Below are positions 33,277 through 42,290 of a DNA stretch of 64,000 nucleotides, piece by piece; position 1 is the stretch's first letter, and each line of letters begins with the position of its first letter. The notes beneath the pieces are model-generated. The model saw nothing but the letters and a program-made list of their open reading frames with translations. It made no database searches and was not told the DNA's origin. Source of the DNA: Axinella damicornis (Eukaryota; Porifera; Demospongiae; Axinellida; Axinellidae); contig OZ007506.1 in assembly GCA_963931865.1 (NCBI GenBank), positions 17,064,242-17,128,241 on the forward strand. Reading direction: 5' to 3'. Position numbers and translations under genes: made by a program.

Positions 33277-35143
33277 GGGAGGCTTTTACCATTTTCATGG
33301 TGCCATTTGCCATTTTCTTCTGACGGCCATAACTCCTTCCTACTACCCCCCATGAACTTGATTTATGGTTCAAAAGACAGCTCTCTCCAAGAGCTTTACA
33401 ATGAGCTATAGAAAGTCTGTTAAGTACCCCCCTATAAGGAGTTAGTGGTAAGGAAGCTGACCACACTGATTTCACAGGAATCCTGATAAGTGACCACCAC
33501 TTATCATGTAGCCTGTGATTTTTTTGTCTCGGCACCGAAGTGCCGAGACACAGTGCTGGATGCGTAGGTACGTACGTGGTACGTGGTACGTGGTACGTGG
33601 TACGTGGTACGTGGTACGTACGTCGCTTTTCGCAATGCGCCCGCGCAAGTGCTGCATGCATGCTCTACACCCTTAATAGGTTGTCAAACGTATTTATAAC
33701 GTGCAACTAGATCTTCAAATATGATTATGGGTTTGCATGGCTGCTCATGAATCCTCTTACCATGACTGTTGCTACGTAGCTCTAATACTTAATTCAGGAC
33801 AATGAATACTCACCCATCCAGTGTGCTGCACTCAGCCATCCCAAGTGCATACTAAAGCTCACTCAGCTCTAGCTAGCTAGCTATAGGCCTATAGATAAGT
33901 GCTGAAAGAATTGGCCAAGGTGTTGACTAAACATCAAGCCCAGACACGACCATACTGCTTTCACCCTTTGTCCTGACCCACCCCTTGCTCACACAGAACC
34001 TCCAAGGATATTGACGCTCACTTAAGCTGAAAGTCTCATAGCTAACAGATTTTGCAGTCATAATAAAGGGTTAAGCAGCTGCCATGTCCTCTGCATGATT
34101 CTAGCTGATACCAAGTCGTGCCGAGACACATCAAGTCTTTTAAAGACTCACTTGTTATTATGTCATCTAGAGGCTTAGCTCTACAATGTGAATGGACAGA
34201 ATGTTTCTGAGAGTATCCATGGATGGTATGGTCATTATCTACCCTATGGATACTTTCAGAAACATTCTGTCCATTCACATTGTAGAGCTAAGCCTCTAGA
34301 TGACATAATAACAAGTGAGTCTTTAAAAGACTTGATGTGTCTCGGCACGACTTGGTATCAGCTAGAATCATGCAGAGGACATGGCAGCTGCTTAACCCTT
34401 TATTATGACTGCAAAATCTGTTAGCTATGAGACTTTCAGCTTAAGTGAGCGTCAATATCCTTGGAGGTTCTGTGTGAGCAAGGGGTGGGTCAGGAATGTT
34501 CACCCAAAGGGTGAAAGCAGTATTTTAAATTCGTGTCTGGGCTTGATGTTTAGTCAACACCTTGGCCAATTCTTTCAGCACTTATCTATAGGCCTATAGC
34601 TAGCTAGCTAGAGCTGAGTGAGCTTTAGTATGGCTGAGTGCAGCACACTGGATGGGTGAGTATTCATTGTCCTGAATTAAGTATTAGAGCTACGCAGCAG
34701 CAGTCTTGGTAAGAGGATTCATGAGCAGCCATGCAAACCCATAATCATTTTTGAAGATCTACTTGCAGGTTATAAATACGTTTGACACCCTATTAAGAGT
34801 GTGGAGCATGCATGCAGCACTTGCGCGGGCGCATTGCGAAAAGCGACGTACGTACCACGTACCACGTACCTATGCATCCAGCACTGTGTCTCGGCACTCC
34901 GGTGCCGAGACAAAAAAATCACAGGCTACATGATAAGTGGTGGTCACTTATCAGGATTCCTGTGAAATCAGTGTCGTCAGCTTCCTTACCACTAACTCTA
35001 TAGACTTTCTATAGCTCATTGTAAAGCTCTTGGAGAGAGCTGTCTTTTGAACCATAAATCAAGTTCATGGGGGGTAGTAGGAAGGAGTTATGGCCGTCAG
35101 AAGAAAATGGCAAATGGCACCATGAAAATGGTAAAAGCCTCCC
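33277..35143. mobile_element. 1.87-kb near-perfect palindromic element flanked by TTAA
   Basis: The arms 33277-34220 and 34246-35143 are nearly exact reverse complements around a 25-bp loop. TTAA flanks both sides (33273-33276 and 35144-35147), and the ends read GGGAGGCTTTTACC and its reverse complement. The tandem copy at about 37772-37790 has the uninterrupted site 'gaagttaagggtgggctac', so insertion and TTAA duplication are directly visible. The arms differ chiefly in the number of 7-bp 'gtggtac' repeats (33565-33619). No transposase is encoded; the ORFs inside, including two identical 78-codon frames, arise from the palindrome. The mechanism (piggyBac-type) is inferred. Confidence 0.88.
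33526..33549. repeat. GTCTCGGCAC hairpin
   Basis: gtctcggcaccgaa followed by gtgccgagac forms a 10-bp stem just after a T run. The partner arm of the palindrome carries a similar hairpin (about 34888-34911), and an independent relative is at 60040-60067. Confidence 0.6.
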
Positions 35144-35324
35144 TTAAGGGTGGGCTACAGTGGTCTCTGGAAACCAAATTGTCTGCAACATTATGGCATC
35201 AGAGGTGTCATGTAAAAGCATTAACACCAACTTGTTTTACAATTCCTTGACCAACAAGCTGTTATTTAGACCATGGATGACAGTGCACTTAGATTGATCA
35301 GTTTTACAGAAGAGTCACTGCATG

Positions 35325-35333
35325 TATAAAAGG
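35325..35333 (+). promoter_or_regulatory. TATA box of crystallin gene 1
   Basis: TATAAAAGG lies 82 bp upstream of the start codon. The same box and surrounding sequence are kept in front of the second gene, which supports a core promoter role. Confidence 0.7.
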
Positions 35334-35406
35334 AACATTTATAGCTAACTGATGATAAACCACCTTATCGTCCATTTGTGAAGTGATCTTCAATCATCCA
35401 GAGACT

Positions 35407-36021
35407 ATGATGGTGACTGCTGCTCAGTTTCTGATTGCTATTGCAGCAGCTGTCACTCTGCTGCAAGTGATTCCAGGTGCCAGGAGTGTACGTACCTGTG
35501 CACATGGGAACGATACCTGTGACTGCACTGCAGAACTGTTCAAATCACCAGGTCTGCAAGGACGCAAATTGGAGGTGCAAGACCAGAATGCAGACTTGGA
35601 TAATGATGACTTCGACAATACAGCCTACTCTGTTAGGATCAATGGAAACTGTGAGTGGCTGTTTTATAACTGCACAGATTTCTGTTGTTTCGACGCTGTC
35701 TATGGACCAGGTGACTACAATGTGCTTAGTTCTCCTAAACTGTCCTCCTTGCGCACCCTCCCAACAAACGGAACAACTGCAATTGCTCTATTCAATGAAG
35801 AAGACTTTGAAGGCAGGATGGAAATACTTTGCTTTGACGAGTCTGAAAGTGACCTTGGGAATCGGGATTTTGACAACAGAGCCAGGTCCGTCATCTCAAT
35901 TCGGGGAAACTGGAATCTGTACGAGGACACTGGCTTTCAAGGCACAAAATTTGTTGTAAATGCTGGTCAATGTGTTCCCAGCCTCCCCACAACGCTTGGT
36001 GTTTCTTCAGTTATATGTTGA
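35407..36021 (+). CDS. Secreted beta/gamma-crystallin-like protein 1 (geodin-like)
   Basis: 204 residues in one exon. I chose the ATG at 35407 because it starts a clear signal peptide (MMVTAAQFLIAIAAAVTLLQ, cleavage near GARS); the frame is open upstream but without an ATG. The mature part has a Cys-rich lead (TCAHGNDTCDCT) and two repeats with Greek-key features: GLQGRKLEVQ then DFDNTAYS at residues 68-75, and DFEGRMEIL then DFDNRARS at 154-161. The D/N-x-x-S blocks are the usual Ca2+-binding signature of this superfamily. Aromatic W.LY/FY strands close each half. It is probably a small extracellular calcium-binding structural or defence protein; that role is inference. Paralogue at 37962. 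Confidence 0.88.
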   Translation: MMVTAAQFLIAIAAAVTLLQVIPGARSVRTCAHGNDTCDCTAELFKSPGLQGRKLEVQDQNADLDNDDFDNTAYSVRINGNCEWLFYNCTDFCCFDAVYGPGDYNVLSSPKLSSLRTLPTNGTTAIALFNEEDFEGRMEILCFDESESDLGNRDFDNRARSVISIRGNWNLYEDTGFQGTKFVVNAGQCVPSLPTTLGVSSVIC

Positions 36022-36777
36022 AATCCATGCCCATATATACGTATACCGGCTGTTGTACATAATACGCTGCTGCAGACATTTAAATAACTGTACTGCTTGT
36101 ATGAACTTTGCTGCTGTAGATTTACATCTTGAAACTGTAATCTTATCATTCCATGGCAGGCTGGCCTGCACACATGCAAAGCTACTGATTTTGTTGTTGT
36201 GATGGACTGTTGTTAACTTCATTCATATAGACACCTCAATTGATATGTACCGTCTTAGTATAAGATTACTTGCCGAAGAAACAATATTTACTGTTAAAAC
36301 GTGAAGTGTCAACACATCATATCAACTCCCAATAATCAGATCCACTCTCACATAATTATTGTGTACTGCAATGAACATTGTGACCACAACTTACTAACAA
36401 AAAGCAAGGGGAGGGGGGTACTAGCATACTTAACCAAAGGTGAGAGGTGGGCTTATACAGCAAAATTGGTGCCAATTTACAATATAAATGAACCGGTCTA
36501 ACTATAAACCTATAGGAAGTGCTGGGTATCCATGAAACAGCTGTGTAGTCAGTATATATCATTCTGCATGCTAAGGATTTATGCTTCTGTACACCGTATA
36601 GGAGAAGGGTTGTTTAAACAGGATCTGGTCAGTGCAGTGGTCACCTCAGTTGCATCTCAGTGCCTCCTCCACTGTGGTGATCAAGGAATGAGGACACAAG
36701 TGCAGCCTACTTTGATCCTATTAGTGGCGATCAGATAGGAGGTAACTATAGGAGAAGTAGTGGAATAGCTACAGTCG

Positions 36778-36833
36778 AACCTCCGAAGAGAGGACACTTT
36801 GGGAACGGGACTTTTGTCCTCTCTTCGGAGGTT
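36778..36833. repeat. Hairpin with 19-bp arms
   Basis: aacctccgaagagaggaca and its reverse complement are separated by 18 bp. A further partial copy ('ctcggaggttca') follows directly. It is intergenic between the two crystallin genes; nothing else is recognisable in 36421-37189. Confidence 0.6.
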
Positions 36834-37875
36834 GTCTCTATCTCGGAGGTTCACCATATTTTGATCTCTAAAATGTAGCTATAATGCGATAAGAGTAATG
36901 ATAATGACGTCAGTATTGAAATCCAATGTTGGAAAACAGCAAAGGGAACAATTAAATTACATGTGGTTCTCAACTTGGAGTAAAGCACAATAATGTATGA
37001 ACAACTGTCTTGTGTGTATCACCTCCATGGACCCAAACCGTACATCGACAAGATGAAGGAATTAGTGGACTCTTTGACAGCATCTGGACTTGTATAGATC
37101 TAATGTGGGTCATACTGTAATTTACTATTGTTTACTATCGATTGTTTTAGCCCAGGCCATTCCCACTGCCAGTATATATTTCATCGCTTCCGAATTGCAA
37201 ACCATGTTATTGTTTATGTTCTCCACTTCTATTTTTGAGCTAATGCGCTGAATATTTCCCTGGCTATATAGTATATCTGTACATTGTGAACTATATTATG
37301 TGATTTTATATTCAGAAACAGTCTGTCCACTATTCACCACAATCTATATAATGTAATTAGTAGACCAAATAAAACTATTGCATGCCATTGCCTTTACTTA
37401 GCCCTGGTAGCTAGACACAAATAGGTGCACCGTTTGCCTTACCTGTGGAATGAGTAGGTGTAGTTAATTGATGGGACAATTACATTTCTAGAACTAAGGA
37501 GTTTAGTGTTGACTAGAGCTGCAATTTGGGAATCCTTCCTTCTTCCTTTGATCTAGAGCTTGTAAGTGTGCTTTGGTTGCAATTTCCTATGTTTGCATGA
37601 GCCAACTGAAATAATAATACCGGAGTAGTGTTGAACATGTTTTGGCACAGCCCAATGTGGGGTCTATTCAATATTATGGTAACTGAAAAACACCAAGTCA
37701 TGATCATTCTGTTATATCATTAAATTACAACAGATATAATAGACACATTGAACTTTGTATGGATTATGTTGCTCAGTGAAGTTAAGGGTGGGCTACAGTG
37801 GTCCCTGGAAACCAATTGTCTGCAACATTATGGCATCAGAGGAGTTGTGTAAATGCATTAACTTGCATGTACATG

Positions 37876-37884
37876 TATAAAAGG
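37876..37884 (+). promoter_or_regulatory. TATA box of crystallin gene 2
   Basis: TATAAAAGG, 86 bp upstream of the ATG, in the same context (aggaacatttatagctaact) as in copy 1. Confidence 0.7.
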
Positions 37885-37961
37885 AACATTTATAGCTAAC
37901 TGATGATAAACCATGCACCTTATCGTCCATTTTTGAAGTGATCTTCAATCATCCAGATACT

Positions 37962-38585
37962 ATGATGGTGACTACAGCTCAGTTTCTGATTGCTATTGCA
38001 GCAGCTGTTACTCTGATGCAAGTGATTCCAGGTGCCAGGAGTGTACCTTCAGCCTGTGGGAACGATGCATGTAACTGTACTGCAGAACTGTTCAAATCAC
38101 CAGGTCTGCAAGGACGCAAATTGGAGGTGCAAGACCAGAATGCAGACTTGGATAACGATGACTTCGACAATACAGCCTACTCTGTTAGGATCATAGGTGA
38201 CTGTGAGTGGCTGTTTTATAACTGCACAGATTTCTGTTGTTTCGATGCTGTCTATGGCCCCGGAGTAGCAGGCCCAGGCACTCGGTACTACCCTATAGCT
38301 ACTCCTAAACTGTCCTCCTTGCGTGCTCTCCCAACAAACGGAACAATTGCAATCGCACTATTCGATGAAGAAAACTTTGAAGGCAGGATGGAAGTACTTT
38401 GCTCGGTTGAAAGTGACCTTGCGAATCGGGATTTTGACGACAAAGCCAGGTCTGCCATTGCGATTCGGGGAAACTGGAAGCTGCACGAGGATACGGGCTT
38501 TCAAGGCACACAGTTTGCTGTAAATGCTGGTCAACGTGTTCCCAGCCTCCCCACCTATATTGGTGTTTCTTCAGCTACATGTTGA
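37962..38585 (+). CDS. Secreted beta/gamma-crystallin-like protein 2
   Basis: 207 residues, single exon, start at the ATG that opens the signal peptide (MMVTTAQFLIAIAAAVTLMQ). It is highly similar to the gene at 35407. The main difference is a short insertion in the inter-motif loop (GVAGPGTRYYPIA in place of GDYNVLS) and a change of the second calcium block to DFDDKARS. The Cys pairs of the lead and of the central WLFYNCTDFCCFDA block are conserved. Both copies look functional, with intact frames and promoters. Confidence 0.88.
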   Translation: MMVTTAQFLIAIAAAVTLMQVIPGARSVPSACGNDACNCTAELFKSPGLQGRKLEVQDQNADLDNDDFDNTAYSVRIIGDCEWLFYNCTDFCCFDAVYGPGVAGPGTRYYPIATPKLSSLRALPTNGTIAIALFDEENFEGRMEVLCSVESDLANRDFDDKARSAIAIRGNWKLHEDTGFQGTQFAVNAGQRVPSLPTYIGVSSATC

Positions 38586-39231
38586 AATCCATGCCCAGAT
38601 ACGTATACCGGCTGTTGTACATAATACGCTGCTGCAGACATTTAAAAGAACTGTACTGCCTGTATGAACTTTGCTGCTGTAGATTTTACATCTTGAAACT
38701 GTAATCTTGTCATTCCATGGCAGGCTGGCCTGCACACAAAGTACTGATTTTGTTGAACTGATGTTAACTTCGCACTTGAATTCATAGACACCTTCATTTG
38801 TACCGTCTCAGTATCAAAATTACTTGCCGAACAAAGATGTAGAAACAAAATGCATGTTCATGCATGTAAAGTGTCAACTAATCATCTGACATAATTCTCT
38901 CTGCAACATCAAAATTTCTATAGCTACACCAACCACATAATTATTAATTGTGACCACAACTTGTATCAACAAGCGGAGGGGGTAAAATACATTGTCCACT
39001 GTCCAGAAACTTTATCTTTATTCTGGGGCACATGCAGGAAATGGGGTGCTCTAGTTACACGGTTGGGTGTTCATGGTCGACTGGCTTCATGACAGACATA
39101 ATACCATGCACCCCTCATTTCTCAATTGAAAAAAGCATGGGGTGCTATAAAAATTATATCTGCCCTAAAGTGCATGTGAACACCCAAAGGCTTACGTATA
39201 CATAACAGTACTAGAACACCCAATAATTGGT

Positions 39232-39364
39232 AGCCTTGTTGCCAGGCCGTCTCCCACTCTGTTTTTAGCCGCATACATGACCTTTGAACCGCTTTTTGGT
39301 TGGGCAGTTCAAAGGTCACGTATGCGACTAAAAATGGTGCAGGAGACGGCCTAGGAACAATGCT
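39232..39364. mobile_element. AGCCTCG-family element, 133 bp
   Basis: Begins agccttgttgccaggccgtc and ends with the inverted gacggcctaggaacaatgct. The arms continue inward through 'catgacctttgaac / gttcaaaggtcacg'. It lies between the crystallin cluster and the reductase. The rest of 38991-39758 shows no gene. Confidence 0.65.
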
Positions 39365-39758
39365 ACATTTTAGCAGCATATGCTGAAGACTGGCGGAATG
39401 GCCACTACAAGGTCTGCATGGATAGTTCCTGCACATTAGCTATAGTGATTAGCTCAAGATTTACCATTGCAGCAAAAGTGAAATGTACTGCACGCAGAGA
39501 TCTACTGCAAACTAGTGATAGTACAAAACTTGGTTATCTACCCACCTTTTGTGACTCACAAGTACAAAACCAGCTTGGGAATTATACACTACACATACGC
39601 ATCTGAAAGCCTTTGAAATCTTCAACGTGCTATGGTATTCCAACATTACACAGAACTCTACAAACCTAGTACCAACAATGAAATGCTAAGAAGTGAAGAC
39701 GTTTATAGTGACATATGGTATGTATGACCTGTTACGAAATACATGTGTTCAACACATG

Positions 39759-42167
39759 TTAGTTGGCAGCCTTCATCTCTTCCCAGTACTGCGGTACTTC
39801 AACCTCCTCCCAGTGGTTCTGTTTGAGGGGCTCGAAATAGTGACTGATGACGTACTCCCTGACCTCTCTCTCCTTCTCTGTGAGGGGTCTGCACACTGCA
39901 TCAATGTTCATGTCCAGCATGGCAGTGTCGTTCATGCTCACCAGGGTGGTAGCGGCCTGGGTAGGAAGTTACAAGAGGGGAGAGGTGTAGGTCAATTGTT
40001 GATACCCAGTAGACAAAATTACGCACAATTCAGTGTAACGTTAAGAGAAGAGCCAGTGTAACTGCTCGTATTAATTTCGTGTTGCCAGTATGTCCACTAC
40101 GTCATGATACATATAGCATGGATGATGTTCAATAGTAGATATTGCTCAGCCCTTTATGGGAGGATGGAGCCCAGGGGAGAGGGAAGGAGGGGAGAGGGAA
40201 CGAGGGGAGAGGGAAGAAGGGAACAAGGAGGGGAGAGGGAAGAAGGGGAGGAGGAGGAGGACGAGTAGGTATGTTCGCTTAGTTTCATTCCCAGGCCTGT
40301 CTACCATGCAGTTTTTATTGCTTGCAGCATTCAAAACCAGAGAGGGAAGGCCTGCATGGCCATTACGCATCATATGAGTGATGTCATGCATTGCCTACCG
40401 ATATAGGTAGGGATTGGGGTGTCCCTCTAAAGGACCTGGAGGGCCTTGCTTGCAAACAGTGTCCAAACAAGGGCTGGAGGCCATCATAACTGCATGTTGC
40501 TCAGGACACCAGGGATGCAAAACGTGAATTCATGCAGTCAGGGCCCCTCCCTCGTTCTACAGATGAGGACTAGGTATAGGCAACGAGGAAACGATCTAGG
40601 CTACCCATTGTTGTTATGTTCACTAGCTGTTCCCTATTATCATCTTTGGGTGTCGGGTAGGATTACAACTATGGCCGGCTATGTAGAAATAATGACAACA
40701 ATCACCCCTATGTTACATGCTATGAACTCCAGTCAAAACGAAGCACCTTTTGTATTACAACAATAGGCCACACTCAGGCCTCGGAACTCAGTAGCTATGT
40801 ATATGCTGTACCTCTTCAAAACTGGTAGAGTAGTTGACTGCAAGACGTCCAATGTCTACTCCCTGGTCCTCACAGTAGCGGAGTGCCGCCGAACATGCCT
40901 CCCTAATCTCCTTGCCGGCAGGGTGCCAATCCTGTACTCCTACCTTCGTCAGCAACCCCATGCTCACCGGGCTTGCATTGATGATTGGAACACCTTTTGA
41001 TCGGAAGAACTCAAAATCGCTTCTGAGAGAAGAGTCATTTAAGGTCAAACGACAGTACGTCAAAACGCTATCAACCTTCACAGGGCTGCATTTGATAATT
41101 TCCTTGAGTGGACCCAGTGGGTAGCCTGTGATACCAATGTACCTGCAAAGCCCCTGCTCCTTAAGCTTCTGCAGTGCTGGTAGGGTTTCGTCAATGATCA
41201 CGTCGAGAGAGGGAGCAAATTCAACATCGTGCACTTGTAGAATGTCCACATATTGGAGTTGGAGACGCTTCAGACTCTCCTGGGCACTGCTAATCACCTT
41301 TTGTGCCGAGAAATCAAACATTTTTTGAACATCTCGCTCATATCGACCGACCTTTGTGCCAATGTAGAATGCACTTCTTGGAATTCCATTGAGGGCTCTA
41401 CCAAGGAACGACTCAGACTTCCCTTGACCATACCAGACAGCGGTGTCAAAATAGTTGATACCTTTGTCAATTGAATATCGTACTGCACGTTTCGCCTCCT
41501 CTTCACTGTATTTGCCGTACACGTTCCCAAACCCTGACCCTCCCATCCCCAGAATGGAGACTCTCATGTCCGTACTACCAAGCTGACGAAAGCGCATCAT
41601 CTTGTGATCAATTTCTGAGCATGTTACCTTAGCAGCACCTGCGGGGGGATAGATTGTGCACATGATGTACATGTACCACAGAGCACAAAGAAATAACTAA
41701 ACCATCTAATGGGGGGATCCCTGATAATTCCATGCAAGGCTCTCAACCACATTGGGGTATTCCATTAAATAGTCGTACACCCCCTGCAGAGGAAGAGATT
41801 TAGTTCCCCCCCCTAGGACAGCAATATAGCCCTCCTGGGACACAATTAATCTGCCATTCACACCCCCCAGGACACTATCATTCTAGCATTTTTACCCTCT
41901 AGGGCGCAATTACTTGACTACACCCCCCATGGGACGTAATTAACGGTCCTCTGCAGGGGGTGTACAACTGGAATAGCCCATTTCCAGAATTCTGCACTAA
42001 TGCACAAACATATATCTTCGGCAGATTCACTGAGGCAATAGTTTTTAGTCCCTTTTTGTATCTTAGTGAACAAGGCAGCTAGTCAATCAACCTACAATTC
42101 CAAGATCAACCTCCGCTGCAAAGAACGCCGTGAGATCTCCTGCTGCGCTGCTGTGCTGACTGTGCAT
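39759..42167 (-). CDS. Aldo-keto reductase, L-galactose dehydrogenase-like
   Basis: Three exons in coding order, 42167-42092, 41638-40812 and 39956-39759; total 366 residues with consistent phases. The fold starts RFRQLGSTDMRVSILGMGG. The AKR tetrad is visible: Asp and Tyr in NYFDTAVWYG, Lys in YIGTKVGRY, His in ILQVHDVEF. Further family words are EESLKRLQLQYVD-type helix (here QESLKRLQLQYVD) and GITGYPLGPLK. The C-terminal exon carries LVSMND and the helical tail of this subfamily. It should be a cytosolic NAD(P)-dependent oxidoreductase acting on a small carbonyl or sugar; the substrate is not determinable. The start was chosen at 42167 because splicing gives an open 25-residue leader; internal Met residues just before RFRQLG are alternatives. 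Divergent with the CEP85-like gene. Confidence 0.88.
40176..40262 (+). repeat. Purine-rich simple repeat
   Basis: ggggagagggaa-type units repeated about six times, in the last intron of the aldo-keto reductase. It is followed by a partial AGCCTCG-family sequence (about 40285-40395). Confidence 0.7.
41754..41979. mobile_element. Inverted-repeat element with ACACCCCCTGCAGAGGA arms
   Basis: The left arm (41754-41791) and right arm (41948-41979) both contain gtacaccccctgcagagga and an outer 'attcca'. The interior holds loose repeats of 'acacccccc.gggac'. It is in the first intron of the aldo-keto reductase; no coding. Confidence 0.6.
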
Positions 42168-42290
42168 TTGGGCTTGGGGTATCCGGATGTCACATGACCA
42201 ATAATTCATGATGCGCGTGGGAGGGGTCACACACGAGTTTAAAAACATAGTCGCCATGTGCCAGGAGCTTACGAGCGCGCGACGGACTTC
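42168..42290. promoter_or_regulatory. Bidirectional promoter between the reductase and the CEP85-like gene
   Basis: Only 123 bp separate the two divergent start codons, so the core promoters and 5' UTRs must share this space. Visible candidate sites are GTCACATGAC (42189-42198, an E-box of the CACATG type) overlapping CCAAT (42198-42202). No TATA box is seen. Factor identities are inference. Confidence 0.6.

Larger units (their letters stand above)
32580..36420 (+). repeat. Tandem segmental duplication, copy 1 (with crystallin gene 1)
   Basis: The flanking sequence before and after the gene is repeated at 37190-38990. Shared words include 'atgttctccac', 'gagctaatg.gctgaatattt', 'gtttagtgttgactagagct', 'caccttatcgtccattt' and the 3' 'attgtgaccacaactt'. 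The two copies differ mainly by the 1867-bp insertion at 33277-35143 in this copy. Confidence 0.85.
37190..38990 (+). repeat. Tandem segmental duplication, copy 2 (with crystallin gene 2)
   Basis: Counterpart of 32580-36420, lacking the palindromic insertion. It keeps the TATA box, the signal peptide and the 3' flank, so the duplication included promoter and terminator sequences. Confidence 0.85.

Noticed and set aside
34042..34424. Two identical 78-codon open frames on opposite strands
   Set aside because: Produced by the symmetry of the 1.87-kb palindrome; no domain or codon evidence.
35383..35406. Upstream extension of crystallin gene 1 (and the equivalent in gene 2)
   Set aside because: The frame is open but starts on GTG; the first ATG at 35407 (37962 in copy 2) begins a proper signal peptide.
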